A stretch of DNA of 35,158 nt. Source: Salinisphaera sp002433465. Lineage in GTDB: Bacteria; Pseudomonadota; Gammaproteobacteria; Nevskiales; Salinisphaeraceae. This document shows, piece after piece, positions 13,838-21,690 of the stretch. How positions within the stretch are numbered: position 1 is the stretch's first letter; each line of letters starts with the position of its first letter. The translations under genes and the position numbers were made by a program. The stretch is taken from the NCBI RefSeq assembly GCF_040361435.1, contig NZ_APNL01000024.1, positions 1 through 35,158 on the forward strand, read 5' to 3'. The notes beneath the pieces are model-generated. The model saw nothing but the letters and a program-made list of their open reading frames with translations, ran no database searches and was not told the origin of the DNA.

Positions 13838-15493
13838 TTACATGGCTGCTTCGATACCGAGCTGGTCGAAACCCTTGGCCTGGTAATTTTCGCGGAACAT
13901 GTCGCGCAGCATTTCGGCCTGCTTGTCGTAGGCTGCCTTGTCTTCCCAGGTGTTGCGGGGGTTCAGGATATCGCTGGGTACGCCCGGGCACTGCGTGGGC
14001 ATGGCGAGATTGAAGATCGGATGGTTCTCGTACTCGGTGTTCTCCGGATCGAGATCGCCGGCGAGCGCGGCGTTGAGCAGGGCACGCGTGTGCTTGATGG
14101 AAATGCGCTTGCCCACGCCGTGCGGACCGCCGGACCAGCCGGTGTTGAGCAGAATGCAGCGGGCCTTGTGGGTGCGCATCTTCTCGGCCAGGATTTCGGC
14201 ATAGACCGACGGTTTCTGCGACATGAAGGGCGCGCCGAAGCAGGCGGAGAATGCGGCCTTGGGCTCGGTGACACCGACTTCCGTACCGGCGAGTTTGGAG
14301 GTGAAGCCCGATACGAAGTGATACATCACGTCCTTCGTATCCAGCAGCGACACCGGCGGCAGTACGCCAAAGGCATCGGCGGTCAGCAGTACGATGGTTT
14401 CCGGATGCGGGCCGCGCGCGCCGTCGGCGACGTTCGGGTTGGCCGACAGCGGATAGGATAGGCGCGTGTTTTCGGTGATCGAGCCGTCGGTCAGGTCGAG
14501 ATCCTGCGGATCGGTGTCGGCCAAGGCCTTGCCGGGCAGCGGCGGCACGTTCTCGATGATGCAGCCCGGGGTGGACAGCGCGCCGGCGATCACCGGCTCC
14601 GCGTCCTTGTCGAGATCGATGAGCTTGGCGTAGCAGCCGCCTTCGAAATTGGATACGCCGTCTTCGGTCCAGGCATGTTCGTCGTCGCCGATCAGCTCGC
14701 GATTCGGGTCGGCGGAGAGGGTCGTCTTGCCGGTGCCGGACAGGCCGAACAGGATCGCGCCGTCGCCGCGTGCGCCCACGTTGGCCGAGCAGTGCATGGG
14801 CATTTCGCCCATTTCCGGCAACAGGTAGTTCATGACCGTGAACATGGTCTTCTTGACCACGCCGCAGTAGTCGGCCCGGCCCAGTACCAGACCGATACGA
14901 TTGCGGATATCGATGATCACCGCGCGGTTGGATTTGGTGCCGTCGCGGGCCGGGTCGCAGTGAAAGCTCGGCACGTTGAGCAGCGTCCAGCGCTTGTCAT
15001 CCGGGTTTTCCACGTCGACGCCGTCGGCGAACATGTTCTTGGCGAACAGGGCATGAGTCGCGAATTCGCCCACGAACCGATACGGCACCGCGTACGAAGC
15101 ATCCCAGCCGCAGTAGACGTCCTGAACATACAGGTGCCGGCCGCGCTCATTGAGATGGGCCGCGACACGATCGAGCAGCGGCTGAAAATTATCCGGCGCG
15201 AACTGCTGGAAGTCCGACTTCCACCAGATTTTATCCGCGACCTCGGGCCACGCCACGGCGAAGGTGTCCTGGACCGGGCGCCCAGTGCAGCTGGGGTCGG
15301 AGTAGTAGACCAGCGGGCCTTCCAGGCCCAGCGCGGTTTCGTAGGCCTTGGGTTCATCGTCCGGTCCGTCGGTACGGATCCGGCCGCGATCGTGCGCAAG
15401 CGCCTCGCTAAAGAGCGCGTCCTTGCCGAGATTGTGGCGGTACTCCAGGCCGTCCAGGCCCAGCGTCTTGTTCAACTCGGCATTCAAACTCAT
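13838..15493 (-). CDS. pckA: Phosphoenolpyruvate carboxykinase (ATP)
   Basis: The 551-residue cytoplasmic enzyme decarboxylates oxaloacetate to PEP with ATP, the entry to gluconeogenesis. The kinase-1a P-loop is GLSGTGKTTLS, followed by the metal/PCK motif LIGDDEHAW, the substrate region HCSANVGARGDGAILFG, and ENTRLSYPL. These mark the ATP-dependent, not the GTP-dependent, family. Length is slightly above the usual 530-540. The ATG at 15493 is preferred over the frame start at 15613: AGGA lies about ten bases upstream and MSLNAELNKTLGLDGL fits family N-termini. Gluconeogenic growth on fatty acids or PHA monomers would need this enzyme. Confidence 0.97.
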   Translation of the reverse strand: MSLNAELNKTLGLDGLEYRHNLGKDALFSEALAHDRGRIRTDGPDDEPKAYETALGLEGPLVYYSDPSCTGRPVQDTFAVAWPEVADKIWWKSDFQQFAPDNFQPLLDRVAAHLNERGRHLYVQDVYCGWDASYAVPYRFVGEFATHALFAKNMFADGVDVENPDDKRWTLLNVPSFHCDPARDGTKSNRAVIIDIRNRIGLVLGRADYCGVVKKTMFTVMNYLLPEMGEMPMHCSANVGARGDGAILFGLSGTGKTTLSADPNRELIGDDEHAWTEDGVSNFEGGCYAKLIDLDKDAEPVIAGALSTPGCIIENVPPLPGKALADTDPQDLDLTDGSITENTRLSYPLSANPNVADGARGPHPETIVLLTADAFGVLPPVSLLDTKDVMYHFVSGFTSKLAGTEVGVTEPKAAFSACFGAPFMSQKPSVYAEILAEKMRTHKARCILLNTGWSGGPHGVGKRISIKHTRALLNAALAGDLDPENTEYENHPIFNLAMPTQCPGVPSDILNPRNTWEDKAAYDKQAEMLRDMFRENYQAKGFDQLGIEAAM

Positions 15494-15542
15494 ATGCACT
15501 TGTCCTGAAGGCATCCGGCCCGCCGGGCCGGCAAAAACGCGC

Positions 15543-15571
15543 AGATTACCGGTAAGGGTTGTGGCTGGCAA
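15543..15571 (-). promoter_or_regulatory. Possible sigma-70 promoter of pckA
   Basis: On the minus strand TTGCCA (15566-15571) is followed after 17 bases by TAATCT (15543-15548). The -35 matches five of six bases, the -10 only three. A GC hairpin (CCGGCCC-gcc-GGGCCGG, 15515-15531) lies in the resulting leader, about 20 bases before the start codon. Confidence 0.35.
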
Positions 15572-15620
15572 TACGCCAGCGTACCCGCGGCAGTGCGCCT
15601 GCGGGGCGGCCATGTTCGCG

Positions 15621-16916
15621 TTAGTCCGACGTCGAGGAACGCGGCGTCAGGCCGCTGTACTGGTGGATATCCCCGTCGTCGATCTTGAACTGGTTGGGCA
15701 CACGCACGATCAGCGCCCCGTCCATTTGCGCGCTGATGGTGCCCGCGGCGCTCTGGGCGCGGTAATGGTAAAGGTTGAATTTCAGCCGCTCGTCCGAGTC
15801 GCTCATCAACTGCAGGTTCGCGTTCACGAGCAGGGTGGAGTAGAAGCGGGCGTCGCCGGCCTGCAGCCAGATATAGCTGTCGGTAGCGACCGGCGGATCG
15901 CTGAAACCCGCAGACGATGTATCGCTGGAAAACTTGAGCGTGAGCCCGGCATCGCTGAGCGTGGCGCTGTCGATATGGTCGATCTGTACGTGCGGCGGTG
16001 GGAAAATCCGTTCCGGATCCATGATCAGCTTGTCTTTCTCAAGCTTTATGCCCTCGCGATCGAACGGGGTGAGCGTGGCCAGATCGAGCCCGACCCCCGA
16101 CAGCAGCGCTTTGACGGGCATACCGAACTGTTTGACCTGGGTGGGGGCATAGACCAGCTTGTTGTCGCCGGTCACCGTAATCGGGCCCTCGAGCGTGGTC
16201 GGCAGTCCCCCGACGGGCGGGATGAACTCGAACAGGCGGGCACCGACTTCCACGGTGAGCGTGTCCTTGGAGGTCTTGTTCGTTACGCGTGAAAGAGAGC
16301 GCGGCTGATAGTCGAGCAGATAGTTGTTGAACAGCGCATCCAGATCCTTCGGCCGGACCACCAGCTCGCCGGAGAGGATATGAATATCGAACTGTTCCGG
16401 ATCGTCGAAGTTCACCGGTTCCCCGGCGTTGCGCGGTATGAGCAGGGCGCGCAGGTTGTCCACGTAATAGCCGACGTTCTTGTCCATGAAGAACTCGACG
16501 TTTTTCGCCTGCAGTGCAATAGCGCGCACGCCCGAGTCGCGCAGCGTGAACTGGCCGACGTCCGACTTGAGCGCATCCGGCAGTAGACGCTGACTCCATG
16601 TGCGGCGCAGCGTCGCGTAACGCTGTTGTTGCGCCGTCACAACCTTGGGCTGCACCGTCTTCTTGTCGTTGACGTCGGCCGGGCTCTGTGCCGTGTCCTC
16701 GTCTTTTTCGTCCGGGTCCTGTTCGTCCGGGTCCCGGCTTTCTTCGTCATTGAGCGCAGGGGCCAGCCGTCCGGGCTCGGGGCCCAGCGACTTGCGCATC
16801 TGGCCTTGGGCCAAGCCGGCGCCACTCGTGGTCAGCAGCAGTAACGCGACGGCGAGCAGGGACAACCCGCGAGCCCTGCGCATGCCCCGGTTCGGGAAGG
16901 AGGCTTCAGGATGCAT
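15621..16916 (-). CDS. Exported protein of unknown function, paralogue of the gene at 16906-18012
   Basis: I do not recognise this family with certainty. The 431-residue protein has a signal peptide (basic RRARG then LSLLAVALLLLTTSGAG, cleavage likely near residue 36), a strongly acidic linker (about 57-90: DEESRDPDEQDPDEKDEDT), then a domain shared with its upstream neighbour. Shared blocks in order: TLRDSG; DDP..F..H.L.GELVVRPKDLDALFN.YL.DY; V.GD..LVYAP; PPPHVQIDHIDSA; ATDSYIWLQAGDARFYSTLL; L.FNLYHYRAQSAAGTISA. The alternating beta-rich pattern recalls DUF2993/LmeA-type lipid-binding proteins, which is a weak inference. GGAGG lies six bases before the ATG, and the start overlaps the previous gene's end by 11 bases, so translation is coupled. 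Confidence 0.8.
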   Translation of the reverse strand: MHPEASFPNRGMRRARGLSLLAVALLLLTTSGAGLAQGQMRKSLGPEPGRLAPALNDEESRDPDEQDPDEKDEDTAQSPADVNDKKTVQPKVVTAQQQRYATLRRTWSQRLLPDALKSDVGQFTLRDSGVRAIALQAKNVEFFMDKNVGYYVDNLRALLIPRNAGEPVNFDDPEQFDIHILSGELVVRPKDLDALFNNYLLDYQPRSLSRVTNKTSKDTLTVEVGARLFEFIPPVGGLPTTLEGPITVTGDNKLVYAPTQVKQFGMPVKALLSGVGLDLATLTPFDREGIKLEKDKLIMDPERIFPPPHVQIDHIDSATLSDAGLTLKFSSDTSSAGFSDPPVATDSYIWLQAGDARFYSTLLVNANLQLMSDSDERLKFNLYHYRAQSAAGTISAQMDGALIVRVPNQFKIDDGDIHQYSGLTPRSSTSD

Positions 16917-18012
16917 CGCTATCCTCCGGCAGGGCGGACCCCACGTAGTCGACGGGCACGTAGTCGGCGAGATAAATCGCGATTTCACCGGCCGGGGTGG
17001 CATCGAGCACGCCGTTGACCATCTGTTCGCGATAATTGTAGAGCGAGGCATCGAGCTTGCCGCCATCGCGCGCCATCAGCTGCAGGCGGGCATCGGTAAT
17101 CACCGCTCTTTGAATACGTATGTCGCCACCCTGGAGCATTACATAGCTGTCGCTCTTTACCACCGGCTCCGGCAATTCGGGGTTCTTGTCGCTGGTGATA
17201 TCGAGATGAACACCCGCGCTGTCGATTTTCATGTTTGCGACGTGCACGCTCTGCTCCGGGGGCGGCAGGGCATGATTGAGGTCGAGCACCACGTTGTTAC
17301 CGGAGAAACCGGCGCCCTCGGACTCGATCTGCAGCAGTTTCGATAGCTGCAGGTTGATCGCCTCGAGCAGACCTTTTGCTTCCATGGGCCCGAGCTTGAT
17401 TTCGTCCGGCCGATAGACGAACAGATGGCCTTGTTCCAGCGTTACCTGTCCGGCCATGTGGAAGGGCAGCCATACGCCGGGTATTTTTGCCGCCTCGCCT
17501 TCCACCACCAGCTGGCCGCTGTCGTCGGTCGAGGCTTCGATGTTGCGCAGCTGGGAGTCGTCGTAATCCGCCAGATACTGGTTGAAAAGTGCCGACAACG
17601 CTTTCGGCGGCAGCGTGACCTGGCCGTGCAAGGGATGAAAGATGAAAGAGGTGGGATCGTCCAGCACGATGGGATTACCCGGCGTGCGCGGAAACAGAAC
17701 GGCCGAGAGCTCGGTGGTATCGAAAGCAATGTCGCCGACGATCCGGAAATACACGTTCTTGATGAACAGGCCGACCGACTTGCGGCCCGAGTCGCGCAGA
17801 GTCCGTTCGCGGATGACCGGGTTGAAGTCTTCCGAGAAGCTGTTCTGCCCGTCGTTGTAGTCTTCGATCGAGGCGAGCTGGGCATGCTTCGCGGTAATGA
17901 TGGTGGCCGATTCGGCCGCTTCCGGCTGGGCCGCCTTCATGGCAATCACCGCGCCGGCGCACAGCACCACGAGCCCGGCGATCGTGATGCCCACGATCTT
18001 TTTTCTTGTCAT
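16906..18012 (-). CDS. Membrane-anchored protein of unknown function, first of a coupled paralogous pair
   Basis: The 368-residue protein starts MTRKKIVGITIAGLVVLCAG: a short basic lead and one hydrophobic segment (6-25), either an uncleaved anchor or a signal peptide. The rest is periplasmic by prediction and parallels the downstream paralogue: TLRDSGRKSVGLFIKNVYF, DDPTSFIFHPLHGQVTLPPK then ALSALFNQYLADYDDSQL, GHLFVYRPDEIKLG, LPPPEQSVHVANMKIDSAG, KSDSYVMLQGGDIRIQRAVI, LDASLYNYREQMVNGVLDA. It lacks the acidic linker of its partner. The start at 18012 is supported by GAGGAG eight bases upstream. The 94-base gap to gph upstream could hold a promoter (TTGTCA near 18070), but no good -10 is present. 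Function unknown; outer-membrane lipid handling is a guess from the fold pattern. Confidence 0.8.
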   Translation of the reverse strand: MTRKKIVGITIAGLVVLCAGAVIAMKAAQPEAAESATIITAKHAQLASIEDYNDGQNSFSEDFNPVIRERTLRDSGRKSVGLFIKNVYFRIVGDIAFDTTELSAVLFPRTPGNPIVLDDPTSFIFHPLHGQVTLPPKALSALFNQYLADYDDSQLRNIEASTDDSGQLVVEGEAAKIPGVWLPFHMAGQVTLEQGHLFVYRPDEIKLGPMEAKGLLEAINLQLSKLLQIESEGAGFSGNNVVLDLNHALPPPEQSVHVANMKIDSAGVHLDITSDKNPELPEPVVKSDSYVMLQGGDIRIQRAVITDARLQLMARDGGKLDASLYNYREQMVNGVLDATPAGEIAIYLADYVPVDYVGSALPEDSDAS

Positions 18013-18106
18013 CGACGTTTCTCCTCGCACGTCGTTATTTCATTGCATCGTCACGTAAAGACGACGTAATGACAACTTATCTTTTCGCAAATCCGGCGGT
18101 AGGCGC

Positions 18107-18817
18107 TCAACCGAGTTCGGCGAGCGTGGTCACGATATGATCGGGTCGGCAGGCGGCGATCGGTTCGCCGTGATTGTAGCCGTAAGTTACCGCGAGCGTA
18201 CGGAAACCCGCTGCCTTGCCAGCTGCGATATCGTGCCGGGAATCGCCCACCATCAAAGCCTTTGCCGGGGCAGTTGACGTGTGCTGGGCCGCATGCAGCA
18301 GCGGTGCGGGGTGAGGTTTCTTTTCATCCAGGCTGTCGCCGCCGAGGGTGAGCGCGAAAAAGTCCGCGAGTTCAAAATGCGAAAGAATCGGGCCGACGAA
18401 GGCGATCGGCTTGTTCGTGATCAGCACACAGGTGACGCTGCGCGTCGCTAGTGCGCTTAGACACTGACGCACGCCGTCATATAGCGTCGTCTGGGCATAC
18501 GGTTTCTCGGCATAGTGGTCGAGAAAACGCGCATGCACGGTCTCGACCGCTTGCGGCTCGAGACGCTCTGGCGCGGTGGCCAGGGCATGCGCGAGCGCGC
18601 GCTCCACGAGCTTGCGGCTGCCATTGCCGACCCAGTCACGCACCTTGTCCACGCCGACCGGGCGTTGCCCGTGGTCGCCGAGGGCCGCATCCACGGCGAC
18701 GGCGAGGTCCGGCACCGAGTCGATCAGCGTACCGTCGAGGTCGAAGGCGACGAGCTCGATGTTGTCCAGCGCCGGGTGTCGGGCGCTGCGCTCACTGTTC
18801 GCCTGCCCCGAACTCAA
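18107..18817 (-). CDS. gph: Phosphoglycolate phosphatase, HAD superfamily
   Basis: The 236-residue enzyme hydrolyses 2-phosphoglycolate, mainly from repair of oxidative DNA 3'-ends. HAD motif I is FDLDGTLIDS (Asp26, Asp28), motif II is CVLITNKP, motif III centres on KKPHPAPL and motif IV is VGDSRHDIAAGKAAG. The cap sequence VGNGSRKLVERAL is typical of Gph. The start is a TTG at 18817 that overlaps the TGA of the FAH gene (TTGA, four bases), with GGA seven bases upstream; no in-frame ATG exists before motif I. Being in one operon with the endonuclease nth fits a repair-linked role. Confidence 0.92.
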   Translation of the reverse strand: MSSGQANSERSARHPALDNIELVAFDLDGTLIDSVPDLAVAVDAALGDHGQRPVGVDKVRDWVGNGSRKLVERALAHALATAPERLEPQAVETVHARFLDHYAEKPYAQTTLYDGVRQCLSALATRSVTCVLITNKPIAFVGPILSHFELADFFALTLGGDSLDEKKPHPAPLLHAAQHTSTAPAKALMVGDSRHDIAAGKAAGFRTLAVTYGYNHGEPIAACRPDHIVTTLAELG

Positions 18818-19479
18818 GCGATCGTCCAGTGGGCGTCAGCCAGCTGCGCGGCGCTCAACGAAAGCTGCATGCCCGGCTCCAGGGCACCGACGCCTTCCGG
18901 CGTGCCGGTGAATATCAGATCCCCCGGCAGCAGCTGCCAGTGGGCGCTGAGCATGGCAATCAGGTCGGCGACGCCAACCAGCATGTGCGCGGTATGCCCG
19001 CGCTGGCGGGTTTCGCCGTCAATGCTCAGTTCGAAATGCAGGTCGGTGAGGTCGATATCGTCGGTCAAGGCCACCAGCGGGCCCAGCGGCGCGCTGTGGT
19101 CGAACGCCTTGGCCTTTTCCCAGGGCTCGCCGGTCTGCTTCAGATCCGTCTGGACATCGCGCAGCGTCAGGTCGAGGCCCAGGCCGAGGCCGGCGATATG
19201 TGCGCGCGCGGCCTCGGGCGCGATATCGCGACCGCCGCTGCCGATCTCGATTACCAGTTCGGTTTCGTAATGAATCGCGCCGACGTCGTCGGGCAGGGTA
19301 ATCGCCTCGCCCGGTGCAACCAGCGCGCTGGCCGGCTTCATGAACACGATGGATTCCTTGCCGCTGAGCGTATTGCCCAGTTCCTCGATGTGCTTTGCGT
19401 AGTTGCGTCCGATACAGAAGATGCGCGGCGTGTTGCGCGCGGCAAAGGCATCGGCAGGGCGGCTATGGGCTTGGTTCAT
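18814..19479 (-). CDS. Fumarylacetoacetate hydrolase family protein
   Basis: The 221-residue protein has the FAH catalytic fold: FCIGRNYAKHIEELGN at the start, VFMKPASALVAPGEAI, metal ligands in HYETELVIEIG (two Glu) and an Asp in GLDLTLRDVQTDLK, and the C-terminal GDLIFTGTPEGVGALEPG. It is closest to short YcgM/FAHD1-type members, which act as acylpyruvase or oxaloacetate decarboxylase; the true substrate is not visible. It starts with an ATGA overlap on the end of nth and ends in a TTGA overlap with gph, so the three form one tightly coupled operon. Confidence 0.9.
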   Translation of the reverse strand: MNQAHSRPADAFAARNTPRIFCIGRNYAKHIEELGNTLSGKESIVFMKPASALVAPGEAITLPDDVGAIHYETELVIEIGSGGRDIAPEAARAHIAGLGLGLDLTLRDVQTDLKQTGEPWEKAKAFDHSAPLGPLVALTDDIDLTDLHFELSIDGETRQRGHTAHMLVGVADLIAMLSAHWQLLPGDLIFTGTPEGVGALEPGMQLSLSAAQLADAHWTIA

Positions 19480-20123
19480 GCGGTTTGCTCACTCAGATTC
19501 TTGTGCCGATATTCGCATAGATCGACAATCCGGCAGTCGTCACAAAGCGGCTTGCGGGCCTTGCAGGTATACCGGCCGTGCAGGATCAGCCAGTGGTGCG
19601 CATCCAGCAGAAATTCCTTTGGTACCAGGCGCATGAGCCGGTCCTCGACTGCGCGGACCGTCTTGCCGGGGGCGATGCCGGTGCGATTGGATACGCGGAA
19701 GATATGCGTATCCACCGCCATGGCCGGTTTGCCGAAGGCCGTGTTGAGTACCACGTTGGCCGTCTTGCGACCCACGCCCGGCAGAGCCACCAGTGCCTCG
19801 CGCGTGTCCGGTACTTCGCCGTCGTGCGTGTCGACCAGCGCACGGCAGGTTTTCATCACGTTGGCGGCCTTGCTGTTATAAAGGCCGATGGTCTTGATGT
19901 AGTCCTTGAGCCCGTCCTCGCCGAGATCGAGTATCGCCTGCGGCGTATTGGCCACCGGAAACAGTTTGGCCGTGGCCTTGTTCACGCCCACGTCCGTGGC
20001 CTGGGCGGACAGGATCACCGCGACCAGCAGTTCGAAGGCCGAGTCGTACTTCAGCTCGGTCTGCGGCTTGGGATTGGCGTCGCGTAGACGCTGAAATATT
20101 TCGGTGCGTTTGGCTTTGTTCAT
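19476..20123 (-). CDS. nth: Endonuclease III
   Basis: The 215-residue DNA glycosylase/AP lyase removes oxidised pyrimidines. The helix-hairpin-helix is LPGVGRKTANVVLN with the catalytic Lys in GRK, and the catalytic Asp is in VDTHIFRVSNR. The C-terminal [4Fe-4S] loop has Cys spacing C-x6-C-x2-C-x5-C (CKARKPLCDDCRIVDLC). Length is typical (about 211). In many gammaproteobacteria nth closes the rnfABCDGE operon; here only an RnfB-like gene lies upstream, 409 bases away across repeats. Confidence 0.97.
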   Translation of the reverse strand: MNKAKRTEIFQRLRDANPKPQTELKYDSAFELLVAVILSAQATDVGVNKATAKLFPVANTPQAILDLGEDGLKDYIKTIGLYNSKAANVMKTCRALVDTHDGEVPDTREALVALPGVGRKTANVVLNTAFGKPAMAVDTHIFRVSNRTGIAPGKTVRAVEDRLMRLVPKEFLLDAHHWLILHGRYTCKARKPLCDDCRIVDLCEYRHKNLSEQTA

Positions 20124-20277
20124 GGTTCAAGGCCGTGGCGCGGCTCAAAGCGACAAGCGGGACGGGATTGTATCGGCTTCACCGCATTACGTGACTTGCA
20201 GACCGGGTACCGGTCGAGCGGTGCCCGTTCGTCGATCACGTTAAGCGCGCTGTTCGAAGCGTTCTCTCAAGTCATTT

Positions 20278-20485
20278 ATCCGCAGATTACGTCGATTTAT
20301 TGATTCGGCCGTGTTGGGGGATCGACTGCGTTCGCTCGGCAGCGGCGGTGACAATCGCTGTAAGAAAAGTCCGCAGATCGACGCAGATCTCACAGATCGA
20401 ACACAAGAAGCCGCGGCTCATCGTTGGCGTTGTAGCGCGGTGCTACGTTTCTTCGAATCGGCGAAATCTGCGGTTCTGCGTGAAA
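20278..20485. repeat. Cluster of degenerate CCGCAGATTACGC-type repeats between nth and the RnfB-like gene
   Basis: The 409-base gap 20124-20532 holds no credible gene. Units: CCGCAGATTACGTCGATTTA (20280-20299), CCGCAGATCGACGCAGAT (20371-20388) followed by CACAGATCGAACAC, and an inverted unit AAATCTGCGGTTCTGCG (20464-20480). The arrangement, with direct units at the left and an inverted one at the right, matches a family of intergenic repeats of the form CCGCAGAT...CGCAGAT...ATCTGCG...ATCTGCGG known from many gammaproteobacterial genomes. Confidence 0.65.
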
Positions 20486-20532
20486 GACGCGAGCCACCGG
20501 GCAACGACCGATCCAGGTTGAGCCGGGCGATG

Positions 20533-21186
20533 TCACTCGCGGCCGGCGCGTCGCGCCTTGGCGCGGGCGATGGCGTCGGCGATAGTGGATTTCTTGGCTT
20601 CGGAGGTGGCCTGCGCATCTTCGCGCGCGTCGACGGTGGCCTCGTGGCGGCTGGCGCGGCGGTGGCGGGTCGTACGGCGATTGAGGCGCTGCTGGCGCGC
20701 TTCGAACAGGCGGCGGGCACGGGCGGCACGCTCGGCGTCAATCTCGCGGGCCGGCGGCCAGACCGGCTGGCCGCTGTCGGCCTTGGATTCGGGCATGTCG
20801 ATACAGTCGACCGGGCAGGCCGGCACGCACAGCTCGCAGCCGGTACAGTCGAATTCGATAACCGTATGCATCTGTTTGGCCGCACCGATGATCGCATCGG
20901 TGGGGCAGACCTGAATACAGCGTGTGCAGCCGATGCATTCGTCCTCGCGAATGAAGGCGACCTTGGCCACGCTGGCATCGCCGCATTCCGGATCGATCGG
21001 CTTGACCGCCTGACCGGTGAGTTCGGCCAGGCGCACCACGGTCGCGTCGCCGCCGGGCGGACAGCGGTTGATATCCGTTTCCCCTGCCGCGATGGCCTCG
21101 GCATAGGGCCGACAGCCGTCGTAGCCGCAGCGCCGACACTGGGTCTGGGGCAGCAGGGCATCAATGTCGTCAACGGGTGTCGTCAT
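20533..21186 (-). CDS. RnfB-like ferredoxin without membrane anchor
   Basis: The 217-residue protein aligns with RnfB/RsxB from the first Fe-S cluster on. Cys17, Cys20, Cys25 and Cys42 (CRRCGYDGCRPYAEAI...NRC) form the RnfB-specific [4Fe-4S] site; two ferredoxin motifs follow (CIGCTRCIQVCP and CTGCELCVPACP). Full RnfB has an N-terminal hydrophobic helix; this one starts only about 16 residues before the first Cys and has none. The C-terminus is a long Arg-rich tail (RLFEARQQRLNRRTTRHRR onward). rnfA, C, D, G and E are absent here. A TTG at 21204 is an alternative start. It may be a soluble electron carrier, or Rnf genes may be elsewhere. Confidence 0.85.
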   Translation of the reverse strand: MTTPVDDIDALLPQTQCRRCGYDGCRPYAEAIAAGETDINRCPPGGDATVVRLAELTGQAVKPIDPECGDASVAKVAFIREDECIGCTRCIQVCPTDAIIGAAKQMHTVIEFDCTGCELCVPACPVDCIDMPESKADSGQPVWPPAREIDAERAARARRLFEARQQRLNRRTTRHRRASRHEATVDAREDAQATSEAKKSTIADAIARAKARRAGRE

Positions 21187-21221
21187 CGTTTCGTTTTTCG
21201 ACAAGTTCTCGGCCGATTCAC

Positions 21222-21598
21222 CCGCAGGTTACGCGACGGCTGCCAGCTGATCGAGCCAGCAGCGGGCATTCATGGGCATTGCGTCACGGCATTCTGGGCG
21301 GGCGTTTGGACGATACATCCGCAGATCAAGCACAGGTATGTTCGCGAGCCCGGCTGGTAGGCGGACTGTCCTGAAGGCAGGGATCCGCGGATTATGCCGA
21401 TTCCGAAGATTGACTGTTCAGCAGCCAGGTTGTTCGGCTCTTGCGTTGTTTGAAGCTTCAGCCGCTCCAGTAAAAGCGTGTCTATAGATCGACGCAGGAA
21501 AAACCCGGGTCAAGGGCGAAGGTGGCCCGGCCGCGGGGATCGAGTCGTTTTCTGGCCCCTGCTTTCCTGATCTACGTAAACGGCGAAATCCGCGGATC
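21222..21598. repeat. Second cluster of CCGCAGAT-type repeats between the RnfB-like gene and metG
   Basis: The 504-base gap 21187-21690 is non-coding. Units: CCGCAGGTTACGCGACGG (21222-21239), ATCCGCAGATCAAGCACAGG (21317-21336), ATCCGCGGATTATGCCGATT (21383-21402) and, inverted, CGGCGAAATCCGCGGAT near 21582-21598. They are more diverged than those at 20278-20485 but clearly the same family, so repeats flank the RnfB-like gene on both sides. Confidence 0.6.
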
Positions 21599-21690
21599 GG
21601 CTTCAGGAACGATGGCGCAGGCCGTGCCCGGTACGACCGGAGCCGCCAGACGGCATTGCGCGCATCGACCTGAAGCTACTGTCGGCGGCG

